In this document: positions 26,948 through 34,765 of the stretch, piece by piece
Position numbering within the stretch: position 1 is the first letter of the stretch
Layout of the letters: each line of letters opens with the position of its first letter
Assembly: GCA_042663485.1 (NCBI GenBank)
Contig: JBHTAF010000001.1
DNA from: Natronosalvus sp042663485
Lineage (GTDB): Archaea; Halobacteriota; Halobacteria; Halobacteriales; Natrialbaceae
Length of the DNA stretch: 64,000 bases
Reading direction: 5' to 3' (one strand)
The notes under the pieces: generated by a model
Told to the model about the DNA's origin: nothing
What the model saw: only the letters and a program-made list of their open reading frames with translations
Databases searched by the model: none
Translations under genes and position numbers: made by a program

Positions 26948-27551
26948 CGAGTACGCTTCCGGGTCGTCGACAACAGCGACTGCGGCCGACGACGACGCTG
27001 GGGCCGACGGCGAAGGTGACTCACCAGAAACCGACGGCGGCCGGCAGGCCTACACCGTCCGCCTCGAGCTGGTCGACGAACCAGGCGAACTCCTCCGGGC
27101 GCTGGCACCGATCAGCGAAAACGGTGGCAACCTCCTGAGCATCCACCACGAGCGCGGAAACATCACCCCGCGAGGTCACATCCCCGTCGAGGTCGACCTC
27201 GAGTGCGTCCCGGCCCGGTTCGACGACGTCGTCGACGGGCTACGCGAGGCCGGCATCAACGTCATCCAGGCCGGTCCCGAGCGCTACGGCGAGGAACTGA
27301 CCGTGGTACTCGTCGGCCACCTCGTCGAGACCGACCTCTCGGATTCGCTCTCGCGGATCGAAGGCGACGCTCACGCCGGCGTCCTCGACCTCTCGTTGAA
27401 CGCTCCCGACGGAACCGACGCGGTCTCGAGCGCGCGACTTCGCCTCGCGGTGGACACGGGTCGACGCGAGACCGTCCTGGAGGCCCTCCGTTCACTCGCC
27501 GACGAGAAGGGGCTCAGCCTGATCGAGCCGCTGTCGGGAGGTGAGATCTGA
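26940..27551 (+). CDS. ACT-domain amino-acid-binding protein
   Basis: 203 residues from ATG 26940, preceded by GGGAGG at ~26926-26931; a GTG at 26913 is in frame but less well placed. After a disordered acidic N-terminus (~1-35), residues ~37-110 are an ACT domain (YTVRLELVDEPGELLRALAP) with a second ACT-like part behind it. ACT domains bind amino acids and control enzymes. The gene overlaps homoserine dehydrogenase by one base, so it probably is the threonine/methionine-branch regulator of that enzyme. Confidence 0.85.
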   Translation: MSDEYASGSSTTATAADDDAGADGEGDSPETDGGRQAYTVRLELVDEPGELLRALAPISENGGNLLSIHHERGNITPRGHIPVEVDLECVPARFDDVVDGLREAGINVIQAGPERYGEELTVVLVGHLVETDLSDSLSRIEGDAHAGVLDLSLNAPDGTDAVSSARLRLAVDTGRRETVLEALRSLADEKGLSLIEPLSGGEI

Positions 27552-28492
27552 TGCGCCTCGCGATTCTCGGCGCCGGGGCTGTCGGCGGTTCGGTCGCGGA
27601 ACTCGCCGGCGAGTACGGCCACGAGGTCGTCGCCCTGGCGAACTCGAGTCAGGCCGCCGTCGCCGACGACGAGGAACTCGACGTCGAGTCGGCACTCGAG
27701 CGAGCGGCGAGCGACGAACCCCTCGGCTCGAGCGACCCAGATCAGGTCTTCGAGACCGACTACGACGTCCTGGTCGAGGCGACCCCAACGACCCTCGGTG
27801 AGGCCGAACCCGGCTTCTCCCACGTCGAGCGAGCGCTGGCCGACGACAGACACGTCGTCCTCGCGAACAAGGGCCCCGTCGCCGAGCGCTACGAGGACGT
27901 TCGCGCGCTCGAGCGAAAGAGCGCTGGGTCGGTCCGGTTCGAGGCCGCCGTCGGCGGCGCGATTCCAGTGCTCTCGACCATCGAGGACTGCACGCCCCAG
28001 GCCGTCACCGCCGTTCGCGGCGTGCTCAACGGCACGGCGAACTTCATCCTGACGCGAATGGCCACGGAGGGCCTCGAGTACGAGCACGTCCTCGCGGAGG
28101 CTCAGGACCTGGGCGTGGCGGAGGCTGACCCGACGTTCGACGTCGACGGCACCGACGCCACGCTCAAGTGCGTCATCCTGGCGAACGTCCTCGCCGACGG
28201 CGGGTTCTCCCTCGAAGACGCCGACCTGACCGGCATCCAGGACGTTCCGCCGAGCGCGCTCGAACTCGCGGCCGAGGACGGCCGAACGATCCGCCTGGTC
28301 GGAGAGGCGACCCGTGAGGGGGTGCGCGTCGGCCCGCGACTCGTCCCCGAAAACGGTGCGATGGCCGTCTCCGGCACGCGAAACATCGTTCAGATTCAGA
28401 CGCGCCACGCGGGCGACCTCTACTCGAGCGGCCGCGGCGCAGGCGGACCGGAGACGGCGACGGCGGTGCTCTCGGACGTGGGGAGACTCTGA
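27551..28492 (+). CDS. hom: Homoserine dehydrogenase
   Basis: 313 residues. It reduces aspartate semialdehyde to homoserine with NAD(P)H, the branch to threonine and methionine. The N-terminal dinucleotide motif is GAGAVGGS (residues 7-14); NKGPVA (~105) and GTDATLKCVI with the catalytic Lys (~205) follow. It lacks the C-terminal ACT domain of longer enzymes, and the adjacent ACT gene (ATG overlapping TGA at 27549-27553) can supply that role in trans. Confidence 0.92.
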   Translation: MRLAILGAGAVGGSVAELAGEYGHEVVALANSSQAAVADDEELDVESALERAASDEPLGSSDPDQVFETDYDVLVEATPTTLGEAEPGFSHVERALADDRHVVLANKGPVAERYEDVRALERKSAGSVRFEAAVGGAIPVLSTIEDCTPQAVTAVRGVLNGTANFILTRMATEGLEYEHVLAEAQDLGVAEADPTFDVDGTDATLKCVILANVLADGGFSLEDADLTGIQDVPPSALELAAEDGRTIRLVGEATREGVRVGPRLVPENGAMAVSGTRNIVQIQTRHAGDLYSSGRGAGGPETATAVLSDVGRL

Positions 28493-28710
28493 GAGAAGGC
28501 GGGGTGACTCTGAGGGGGCGAGAACACCTCAGAGTACGTGTGCCGTCGCTCCGTGGTTCGTCACAGTAGCGTGGGACTCGAGTGAGCGACCGTCCGATCA
28601 GCAACGAACACCGTCAGGGCGTGCGCACTACTCACAAACCGCAAGCAAGCGGCGGGGTGTCACGAATACGCTTTCGAAATGGTTTTAACCGCATCGGCCA
28701 AAAGAGACCG

Positions 28711-28717
28711 ATATAAG
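28711..28717 (+). promoter_or_regulatory. TATA element of the tuf-rpsJ operon
   Basis: ATATAAG lies 31 nt before the tuf ATG, giving a transcript start a few bases before the coding region. Confidence 0.6.
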
Positions 28718-28741
28718 CGCCTTTGCGCGTGAGCTACAACA

Positions 28742-30007
28742 ATGAGCGACAAACCGCACCAGAACCTGGCCATCATCGGCCACGTCGACCACGGAAAGAG
28801 TACGCTGGTCGGACGCCTCCTGTTCGAGACGGGAAGCGTACCCGAGCACGTCATCGAGCAGCACCGACAGGAAGCCGAAGAGAAGGGCAAGGGCGGCTTC
28901 GAGTTCGCCTACGTCATGGACAATCTCGCCGAGGAGCGAGAGCGTGGTGTCACCATCGACATCGCCCACCAGGAGTTCGACACGGACAAGTACTACTTCA
29001 CCATCGTCGACTGTCCTGGTCACCGTGACTTCGTCAAGAACATGATCACGGGCGCCTCCCAGGCCGACAACGCCGTCCTCGTCGTCGCCGCCGACGACGG
29101 TGTCGCGCCCCAGACCCAGGAGCACGTCTTCCTGGCCCGCACGCTCGGTATCAACGAGCTCATCATCGGCATCAACAAGATGGACGTCGTCGACTACTCC
29201 GAAGACTCCTACAAGGAAGTCGTCGACGAGGTCAACAAGCTCCTCAACCAGGTCCAGTTCCAGGTCTCGGACGACTCATTCATCCCGATCTCGGCATTCG
29301 AGGGCGACAACATCGCCGAGTCCTCCGACAACACCCCCTGGTACGACGGCCGTACCCTCCTCGAGTCCCTCAACGACCTGCCCGAGGCCGACGAGGCGTC
29401 GGACGCACCGCTGCGCCTCCCCATCCAGGACGTTTACACCATCTCCGGTATCGGGACCGTCCCCGTCGGACGCCTCGAGACCGGGACGATGAACGTCGGC
29501 GACAACGTCTCCTTCCAGCCCAGCGACGTGGGCGGCGAAGTGAAGACGATCGAGATGCACCACGAGGAAGTGCCCCAGGCCGGACCCGGTGACAACGTCG
29601 GATTCAACGTCCGCGGCATCGGCAAGGACGACATCCGCCGCGGTGACGTCTGTGGCCCTGCCGACGACCCGCCGACGGTCGCCGAAACCTTCCAGGCGCA
29701 GATCATCGTCATGCAGCACCCCAGCGTGATCACCGCGGGTTACACCCCGGTCTTCCACGCACACACCAGCCAGGTCGCCTGTACGATCGAGTCCATCGAC
29801 AAGAAGATGGACCCCTCGAGCGGCGAGGTCAGCGAGGAGAACCCCGACTTCATCCAGTCGGGCGACGCCGCGGTCGTCACGATCCGACCGCAGAAGCCCC
29901 TCAGCATCGAGCCGGCAAGCGAGATCCCCGAACTCGGGAGCTTCGCCATCCGCGACATGGGTCAGACCATCGCCGCCGGCAAGGTCCTGAGCGTCAACGA
30001 GAAATAA
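28742..30007 (+). CDS. tuf: Translation elongation factor EF-1alpha
   Basis: 421 residues, full length. It delivers aminoacyl-tRNA to the ribosome as a GTP complex. G1 GHVDHGKS is at residues 13-20, G3 DCPGH at 90-94 and G4 NKMD at 145-148; beta-barrel domains II and III follow. Ala/Asp/Glu substitutions on the surface fit a halophile. rpsJ starts on the base after its stop, the tuf-rpsJ order usual in archaea. Confidence 0.98.
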   Translation: MSDKPHQNLAIIGHVDHGKSTLVGRLLFETGSVPEHVIEQHRQEAEEKGKGGFEFAYVMDNLAEERERGVTIDIAHQEFDTDKYYFTIVDCPGHRDFVKNMITGASQADNAVLVVAADDGVAPQTQEHVFLARTLGINELIIGINKMDVVDYSEDSYKEVVDEVNKLLNQVQFQVSDDSFIPISAFEGDNIAESSDNTPWYDGRTLLESLNDLPEADEASDAPLRLPIQDVYTISGIGTVPVGRLETGTMNVGDNVSFQPSDVGGEVKTIEMHHEEVPQAGPGDNVGFNVRGIGKDDIRRGDVCGPADDPPTVAETFQAQIIVMQHPSVITAGYTPVFHAHTSQVACTIESIDKKMDPSSGEVSEENPDFIQSGDAAVVTIRPQKPLSIEPASEIPELGSFAIRDMGQTIAAGKVLSVNEK

Positions 30008-30316
30008 ATGCAGCAAGCACGCGTTCGACTCGCGGGCACCAACCCGAACGATCTGGACAACATCTGTGCAGACGTCCGCGAGATTGCGAACAACACCGGC
30101 GTCAACCTCAGCGGGCCGATCCCGCTGCCAACGAAGACGCTCGAGGTGCCAACGCGAAAGTCGCCTGACGGCGAAGGCACCGCTACGTGGGAGCACTGGG
30201 AGATGCGCGTCCACAAGCGCCTGATCGATCTGGACGCCGACGAACGCGCACTCCGACAGCTCATGCGCATCCAGGTGCCGAACGACGTCTCGATCGAGAT
30301 CGTCCTCGAGGACTGA
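30008..30316 (+). CDS. rpsJ: 30S ribosomal protein S10 (uS10)
   Basis: 102 residues, the expected size. It has the S10 pattern ARVRLAGTNPNDLDNICADV, SGPIPLPTKTLEVPTRKS and HEWEMR-like WEHWEMRVHKRLIDL. uS10 sits in the small-subunit head. It directly abuts tuf (TAA then ATG), so the pair is one transcript. Confidence 0.97.
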   Translation: MQQARVRLAGTNPNDLDNICADVREIANNTGVNLSGPIPLPTKTLEVPTRKSPDGEGTATWEHWEMRVHKRLIDLDADERALRQLMRIQVPNDVSIEIVLED

Positions 30317-30383
30317 GGCGGTTTCTCGAGATTCGAGTCTCGAGTCACAAGATTCGTTTTCACTCGTTTTCGTCACTCGAGCG

Positions 30384-30428
30384 ACTGCACTGTAAGCTGC
30401 ACACTGCACACTGTACACTGTATACTGA
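30384..30428. repeat. Degenerate short tandem repeat (CACTG type)
   Basis: Ca. 45 bases of 6-8-mers of the kind GCACACT / GTACACT / GTATACT, downstream of rpsJ. A similar ACAG-rich tract is at 43941-43989. Neither codes. Confidence 0.5.
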
Positions 30429-30527
30429 GAGCCCACGGCTCGAAACTCGAAGCGAACTCGAGTCGTTACGCAACCCCGCCGCACATTCGCGGTACATACT
30501 TTTGTGTCCGATCGACGAACAGCCGAT

Positions 30528-31157
30528 ATGGCGTCTGACTCCGCGAGCCCGATCCTCGAGACGCTCGGTCTGTTCGCGATCGTGTTCGTCCTGCAGGGGA
30601 TCGCAGCGATGTTCAGCCTCGGTCTGATGGCTGGCCTCTTCGTCCTCGCACCGCCGCTCGAGACCAATCCGTGGACGATTATCACGAGCGTCTACGCCCA
30701 CGGCGGCGTGGGTCACCTCGTCTCGAACAGCATCGGGCTGATCGTCTTCGGCTGGCCGATCGCTCGTGCTACGACCCGGCTTCGCTTTCACACGTTCTTC
30801 GTGGTGACCGGTGCGATCGCCGGCGTCTCACAGATTCTCGTGACGGGGGCAGTCGCCTCGTTCATCGGTGGCTCGACGGCAGGCGTCCTCGGGGCCAGCG
30901 GCGCCGTCTTCGCGCTCATGGGCTACCTGATCGCCGGCAATCGCGTCTCCGACAGCGTGGCCGCCCGCGTCGAGGTTCCGCTCTGGGCGACGCTACTGGC
31001 GTTCGTCGTCCTCTCGGCCGTTATCACGGTCGCCACCGGCGCGCCGGGCGTCGCGCTGGTCGCCCACTTCACCGGCTTTCTGGTGGGGCTCGTGGCCGGT
31101 CGCCTGGGCGTTCTCGAGGTCTCGAGGGCCGCCGAGCGAACTCGAGCGACGGCGTGA
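30528..31157 (+). CDS. Rhomboid-family intramembrane serine protease
   Basis: 209 residues, six hydrophobic segments. The catalytic dyad is Ser124 in GASGAVFALMGY and His180 in HFTGFLVGL; the loop-1 motif YAHGGVGHLVSNSIGL is also present. It would cleave membrane proteins within the bilayer. ATG 30528 is ~28 nt after a TATA-like ACATACTTTT, so I prefer it to the in-frame start at 30504. Confidence 0.87.
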   Translation: MASDSASPILETLGLFAIVFVLQGIAAMFSLGLMAGLFVLAPPLETNPWTIITSVYAHGGVGHLVSNSIGLIVFGWPIARATTRLRFHTFFVVTGAIAGVSQILVTGAVASFIGGSTAGVLGASGAVFALMGYLIAGNRVSDSVAARVEVPLWATLLAFVVLSAVITVATGAPGVALVAHFTGFLVGLVAGRLGVLEVSRAAERTRATA

Positions 31158-31250
31158 GAGCCACGGCCAGGACTGAGGTGTGCGAGATTGGCTGACGCAC
31201 CCACCCCGAAACACAAGCTACAAGTACGAACCGCGGATAGAACTCCTCGA

Positions 31251-31322
31251 GGGCTCGTAGATCAGTGGCAGATCGCTTCCTTCGCAAGGAAGAGGCCCCG
31301 GGTTCAAATCCCGGCGAGTCCA
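31251..31322 (+). tRNA. tRNA-Ala (anticodon CGC)
   Basis: 72 bases fold as a cloverleaf: acceptor GGGCTCG with CGAGTCC, D stem GATC/GATC, anticodon stem CTTCC/GGAAG with loop TTCGCAA (anticodon CGC, reading GCG), T stem CCGGG/CCCGG with loop TTCAAAT, and discriminator A. No intron and no encoded CCA. Its 3' end is duplicated at 31596-31610, so it has served as an integration target. Confidence 0.95.
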
Positions 31323-31323
31323 T
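31309..31323 (+). other. Attachment site core at tRNA 3' end (attL-like)
   Basis: TCCCGGCGAGTCCAT, the last 14 bases of the tRNA plus one, recurs exactly at 31596-31610. Integration into a tRNA 3' end leaves just such a direct repeat. Confidence 0.65.
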
Positions 31324-31450
31324 CACATTGTTGTCACGTTTCGAAGTGTCCCGTTAGTCGTATTGTTAGCGGCTGACTCGGAATTCTGCACTAAACCAGC
31401 ACACGGAATTTTCGCTGTTCTGAGGCGAGTGATGGCGGCCGCGGGTTTCG

Positions 31451-31539
31451 CACGTCTCGCTCGACGTTCTCTACCAGCACTACGACGCGAGACCGAGCGA
31501 GAGAAGATGACGGTTCGTCGTCAGGAGCTACCGAACTAA
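31451..31539 (+). pseudogene. C-terminal remnant of a tyrosine integrase
   Basis: Codons 31451-31492 read HVSLDVLYQHYDAR, the C-terminal motif of haloarchaeal XerC/D-like integrases with the catalytic Tyr. One base appears lost after this; in the shifted frame 31495-31539 reads EREKMTVRRQELPN and stop, the usual continuation. No upstream part of the integrase is found. It lies between the two att copies, as expected for the integrase of the element that left them. Confidence 0.62.
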
Positions 31540-31595
31540 TCCAAACCATGATCCAGAAAATCACCAAAACCCTACGACTCGAACGGAATATTCGT

Positions 31596-31610
31596 TCCCG
31601 GCGAGTCCAT
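31596..31610 (+). other. Duplicated tRNA 3' end (attR-like)
   Basis: Exact 15-base copy of the tRNA-Ala 3' end, 287 bases downstream of the first. The element between the two is reduced to 272 bases. Confidence 0.65.
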
Positions 31611-32061
31611 ACGCGCTACGCGCGTTCGGTAATCGCAATACGGCGTGACTTCTTTAAATTACTATCCGACCGTTTAGCGGCGTGTTCGCTCCGTCGTACG
31701 GCACCGATTGCCGGCAGTGTGTTCGTGGTTTAGCCTCACTACCCCGACGACGCACCTGGGTTTTCTGAAGTGATCGTGTTTCCTCGAGAAGGACCGACCG
31801 ATCTGGTATTCCTCTCCCTAGGCATGGGAGCGGTCGGTTCTCCCCTGCATAACAAGTCAACACCTGGTCGTACTCGAGAACGCCACACCACGAGGGATTA
31901 CGACGTGAGACGCTCGTGTATCCGTTGAGCCTCGTAGTATTCAACCCGACGATATGAACGTCGGTACAACAGAGGTTATCCAGGGAGCACATTGCTCACT
32001 CTATGTGCGTATTAATCGGTTTTCAGTTAATGTTATAACTAATTCTAAACTATCATTACAT
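31611..32061. other. Intergenic region, no gene seen
   Basis: Mixed composition without coding character. The last 30 bases become AT-rich and hold GTTATAACT (~32032-32040), 26 nt before the lipoprotein ATG. Confidence 0.4.
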
Positions 32062-32826
32062 ATGGATCGTCGAACACTGCTCGGTTATGTTGGGGCAACG
32101 GTTCTTGTGTCTGGTGGCGGGTGTTTGGGAGATCTGGGCAGTGGAGAGGGTCAAAACGGTCTCAAAGAGAAGGATTTTCCAGAGAAGCCAGATCCGGTTA
32201 CGAAAGGTACCGCTACCAGGTTCGTCACGGAATATGAGGAAGTCTGGATGCACAATGATATGCTTTCGGCGAACACGACAAAGATTAGCATTGGGTGCCC
32301 CGCCGCAGCAGACGTAGAGGCTGATGGTGGATATTATCTCATCACTATCTGTCGTGGCAGCCAAACAATCGATCGAGACGGAAGTGAAGCCGTTGGTCAT
32401 CTCGGCCCGAAACCGAAGTTCTATTTTGTCTCAGATAACTCCGTACAGCGCATCGATACCAAGCATAGGAAATCAGAGCCGGCTCCGGAAACGTATGGAA
32501 ACGGGACAGGCGGTCGTGAAGTACAGGGATTTCGGTTGGTGAACTTTGACGAGACGAGTCACGAAGTCACCGTAACCGTGACCCACCGCAAAGAGAACGA
32601 AACCATTTTTGAAAGAACGTACAATCTCGATTCCGAATCGTTACTTACACAGTCGGGATTGACGGCAGTGGAAGGAATCTATGATCTTACTGTCCAACTC
32701 AAAACGGGCGAATCAGCGGCGTATGAGTGGGTTATAGACGATATTAAGCCACCATTTGGCGTGAATATTTACATCGCACGTAGTGGCGCTATTCATTTCG
32801 ATAGGAATACCGATCCAGGATTGTGA
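32062..32826 (+). CDS. Tat-type lipoprotein, function unknown
   Basis: 254 residues from ATG 32062 (MDRRTLLGYVGATVL). A short twin-arginine signal ends in the lipobox GGGC with Cys21, so the protein is anchored outside the membrane. The rest is a beta-rich domain (GFRLVNFDETSHEVTVTVTH) of a type common among haloarchaeal lipoproteins, possibly two immunoglobulin-like sheets. Composition is lower in GC than the core genes. The start is fixed by a TATA element 26 nt upstream. Confidence 0.75.
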   Translation: MDRRTLLGYVGATVLVSGGGCLGDLGSGEGQNGLKEKDFPEKPDPVTKGTATRFVTEYEEVWMHNDMLSANTTKISIGCPAAADVEADGGYYLITICRGSQTIDRDGSEAVGHLGPKPKFYFVSDNSVQRIDTKHRKSEPAPETYGNGTGGREVQGFRLVNFDETSHEVTVTVTHRKENETIFERTYNLDSESLLTQSGLTAVEGIYDLTVQLKTGESAAYEWVIDDIKPPFGVNIYIARSGAIHFDRNTDPGL

Positions 32827-32926
32827 CCTAACTCGGTGCGATGTCTGTGTCGCCCGTACTGATCATTATGGAATCCAGCCGGTCATCGTTAGGAGTTCAG
32901 CAAAGACGGTGTTCCGATCAGGTGAA

Positions 32927-33190
32927 CTAACGCTGGCTCTCCTGATCTGCCTCTTTGAGCGCCTTCCACTCCTCTATGTCTTCGTCCGTGATCGGATGGG
33001 ACAGCGGGCCACCTGGGGGCGCGAGGGCAACGTAGAGCAAGTACCCGAGTAGACCGAACACGAGCACGAGGAGGAACCACGTAAACGGATCGCGGTCAGG
33101 GTGCTCGGAGTTAGCCTGTTTCAGGTAGACGGCTGTCGCAACGGCCACGTTGACGACCACTAACAGGAGGGCCAACTGAATCAGATTCAT
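32927..33190 (-). CDS. Small two-helix membrane protein
   Basis: 87 residues from ATG 33190: a membrane helix (~3-22), a charged loop with KQANSEHPDRDP, a second helix (~37-58) and an acidic helical tail (EDIEEWKALKEADQ). It starts 5 bases after the broken SWIM gene and was probably co-transcribed with it. I know no function. Confidence 0.6.
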   Translation of the reverse strand: MNLIQLALLLVVVNVAVATAVYLKQANSEHPDRDPFTWFLLVLVFGLLGYLLYVALAPPGGPLSHPITDEDIEEWKALKEADQESQR

Positions 33191-33195
33191 GGGCG

Positions 33196-33713
33196 TCAGT
33201 CCTCTTGGTTCACTTTCGCGTCCTGGTAGCAGGGCCAGCACGGAAGATCGGACAGGACCGCACACTCCGGGCACTCCTCGAGATCGTCGGCCTTGCCATC
33301 GTCGAGAACGCCGCCGTCCGCCACCACGTCCGCCTCATTGGTTACAGATTCTCGAGCGTCACTTGTCGGCGCGGGATTCTCGTAGGTGATCGCCGCGTTG
33401 AGAACGGTCGGTCCGCCAACGATGGCGACACAAATTTTGTGCTTGCAGTCCTGCTCACGGTGTATGTCAGCAGGCCACTCACATTCGGCGGGCACAACGA
33501 CGCCCTCACGCTCCTCAACACTCACCACATACGCATGGTCTTCTTTGAGGAAGCCGTAGGAGGGTGGTATCTAGAAGAGGCCCCATCAACGACGAACGAG
33601 ACCTCATCGTGACGCCCTGTCGAGTACCCATCCATCTCTGCACGTGGTGTGCAGGCCGGAAAACGGCGACGTGAGATGAACGGTCGAGTTGCCGAGGACC
33701 GGTAATTCACCAC
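33196..33713 (-). pseudogene. Frameshifted SWIM zinc-finger protein gene
   Basis: Two minus-strand frames carry parts of one family. 33713 downward reads YSTGRHDEVSFVVDGASSRYH; a second frame then reads FLKEDHAYVVSVEEREGV, PADIHREQDCKHKICVA and VGGPTVLNAA, ending at 33196. They must be joined by a frameshift near 33565. The SWIM motif CxCx(n)CxH is also damaged: CEW stands where CEC is expected. The tail has CPEC and CWPC knuckles. SWIM-finger genes are frequent in haloarchaeal accessory DNA. Confidence 0.65.
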
Positions 33714-33880
33714 ACTATTGCGCCGAGTTAGTCTAATCCAGTCGGATAGGGGGACGTGGGTGTCGGTGAGATGGTCCGAGGATCATCACGATAGAGTGAA
33801 CTGGCACGAGCGAGCCCGACCACTCGACGAACGGTTCTGGCCGACACCAAACAGCCGTCTGAAAACGGCACGTCGACGAC
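33714..33880. other. Short spacer, nothing recognised
   Basis: No promoter, repeat or gene that I can support. Confidence 0.3.
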
Positions 33881-34111
33881 TCAGTCGCCTGGACGGTAGC
33901 AAAGGCCACCCTCGCTCTCCGGGACCGGATCGGCGCTGGACGGACGAGAGGTGATCGTCGTTCCACACGCCGGGCACTCGATGTCGGTGGTATCGTCGTG
34001 CACTCGGCGGATCCAGTTCGCTTCGAGGGGGCTTTCGTGACCGCACGCGAAACAGATGAGCATCGACTTTCGAGGCCTCGATTGGTCGGGGGGTTCAGCG
34101 GAGGGGGACAT
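33881..34111 (-). CDS. Small zinc-ribbon protein
   Basis: 76 residues from ATG 34111: a disordered start, CFACGHES (~19), 20 residues, then CPACGTT (~43) and a tail. The two CxxC knuckles form one zinc ribbon. A TTATCC string ~28 nt upstream could be the promoter. Resembles small haloarchaeal zinc-ribbon families; role unknown. Confidence 0.65.
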   Translation of the reverse strand: MSPSAEPPDQSRPRKSMLICFACGHESPLEANWIRRVHDDTTDIECPACGTTITSRPSSADPVPESEGGLCYRPGD

Positions 34112-34232
34112 ACTCGACTGTAGCGGCTGGAGACGGATAACGGTGCTTGCCCACGACGATCCACAGGGACGAGCCGTCGGAGACGCCGAGAGCGACGGTG
34201 GGAGTCCAGGCCAAAAGTGATACCGTTCTCGC

Positions 34233-34352
34233 TCAATTTGGAGTGGTCCACTCGTGGCCACAGTGGGCGCGTTCGATGGTAACCAATCCTCCGTCTCCGA
34301 GTAGTGCGCTCCGATTCACCTCGTCACAGTTCGGACAACGGGTGCTGTTCAC
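34233..34352 (-). CDS. 39-residue zinc-finger micro-protein
   Basis: A frame of 40 codons from GTG 34352 reads MNSTRCPNCDEVNRSALL, then HCGHEWTTPN and stop. CPNC and HCGHEW give a compact Cys/His site, as in many haloarchaeal micro-proteins. It is too short for routine ORF calling; the support is the ligand pattern and correct spacing. Confidence 0.5.
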   Translation of the reverse strand: MNSTRCPNCDEVNRSALLGDGGLVTIERAHCGHEWTTPN

Positions 34353-34765
34353 TGTAATCGTATTAGTAGACTATGTTCAAAACGGATACTCCCAAGCGTT
34401 TGGGTATGAGTATCTCCGTGACAATTACTGACCTAAATCCGGACCGTGGGAGTCGAATCGGGAGTGGAAACACCAATCCAGGAACCGATAGAACGCCAGC
34501 GGTTACGGAGGGTCCCTCTCGTCGCGCACCTCCTCGGCTCTCTGGGTTTCCTAGTCCGCAGGTCGTCGTATCCCCGCCCGGAAACCCACCGGAAGGCCAC
34601 TGTGATCCGATAGCGGTGCCAACCACGAGCGGGACGAACCCGAGTCTCACATCACGGACCATCGGACGTTCTCGAGCACTCGCCAGTGTCGTCTTCGTTC
34701 GCCGAGCCGTACTCGAGTAACCCGTTGATCAACAGAATCAATACGTCTCCCTCTGAGTCCAGAGT
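34353..34765. other. Intergenic region before the methylase
   Basis: No gene. AATCAATACG near 34736-34745 lies ~25 nt before the methylase ATG and may be its promoter. Confidence 0.3.

Noticed and set aside
29276..30685. 469-codon frame opposite tuf-rpsJ
   Set aside because: Shadow of highly conserved translation genes.
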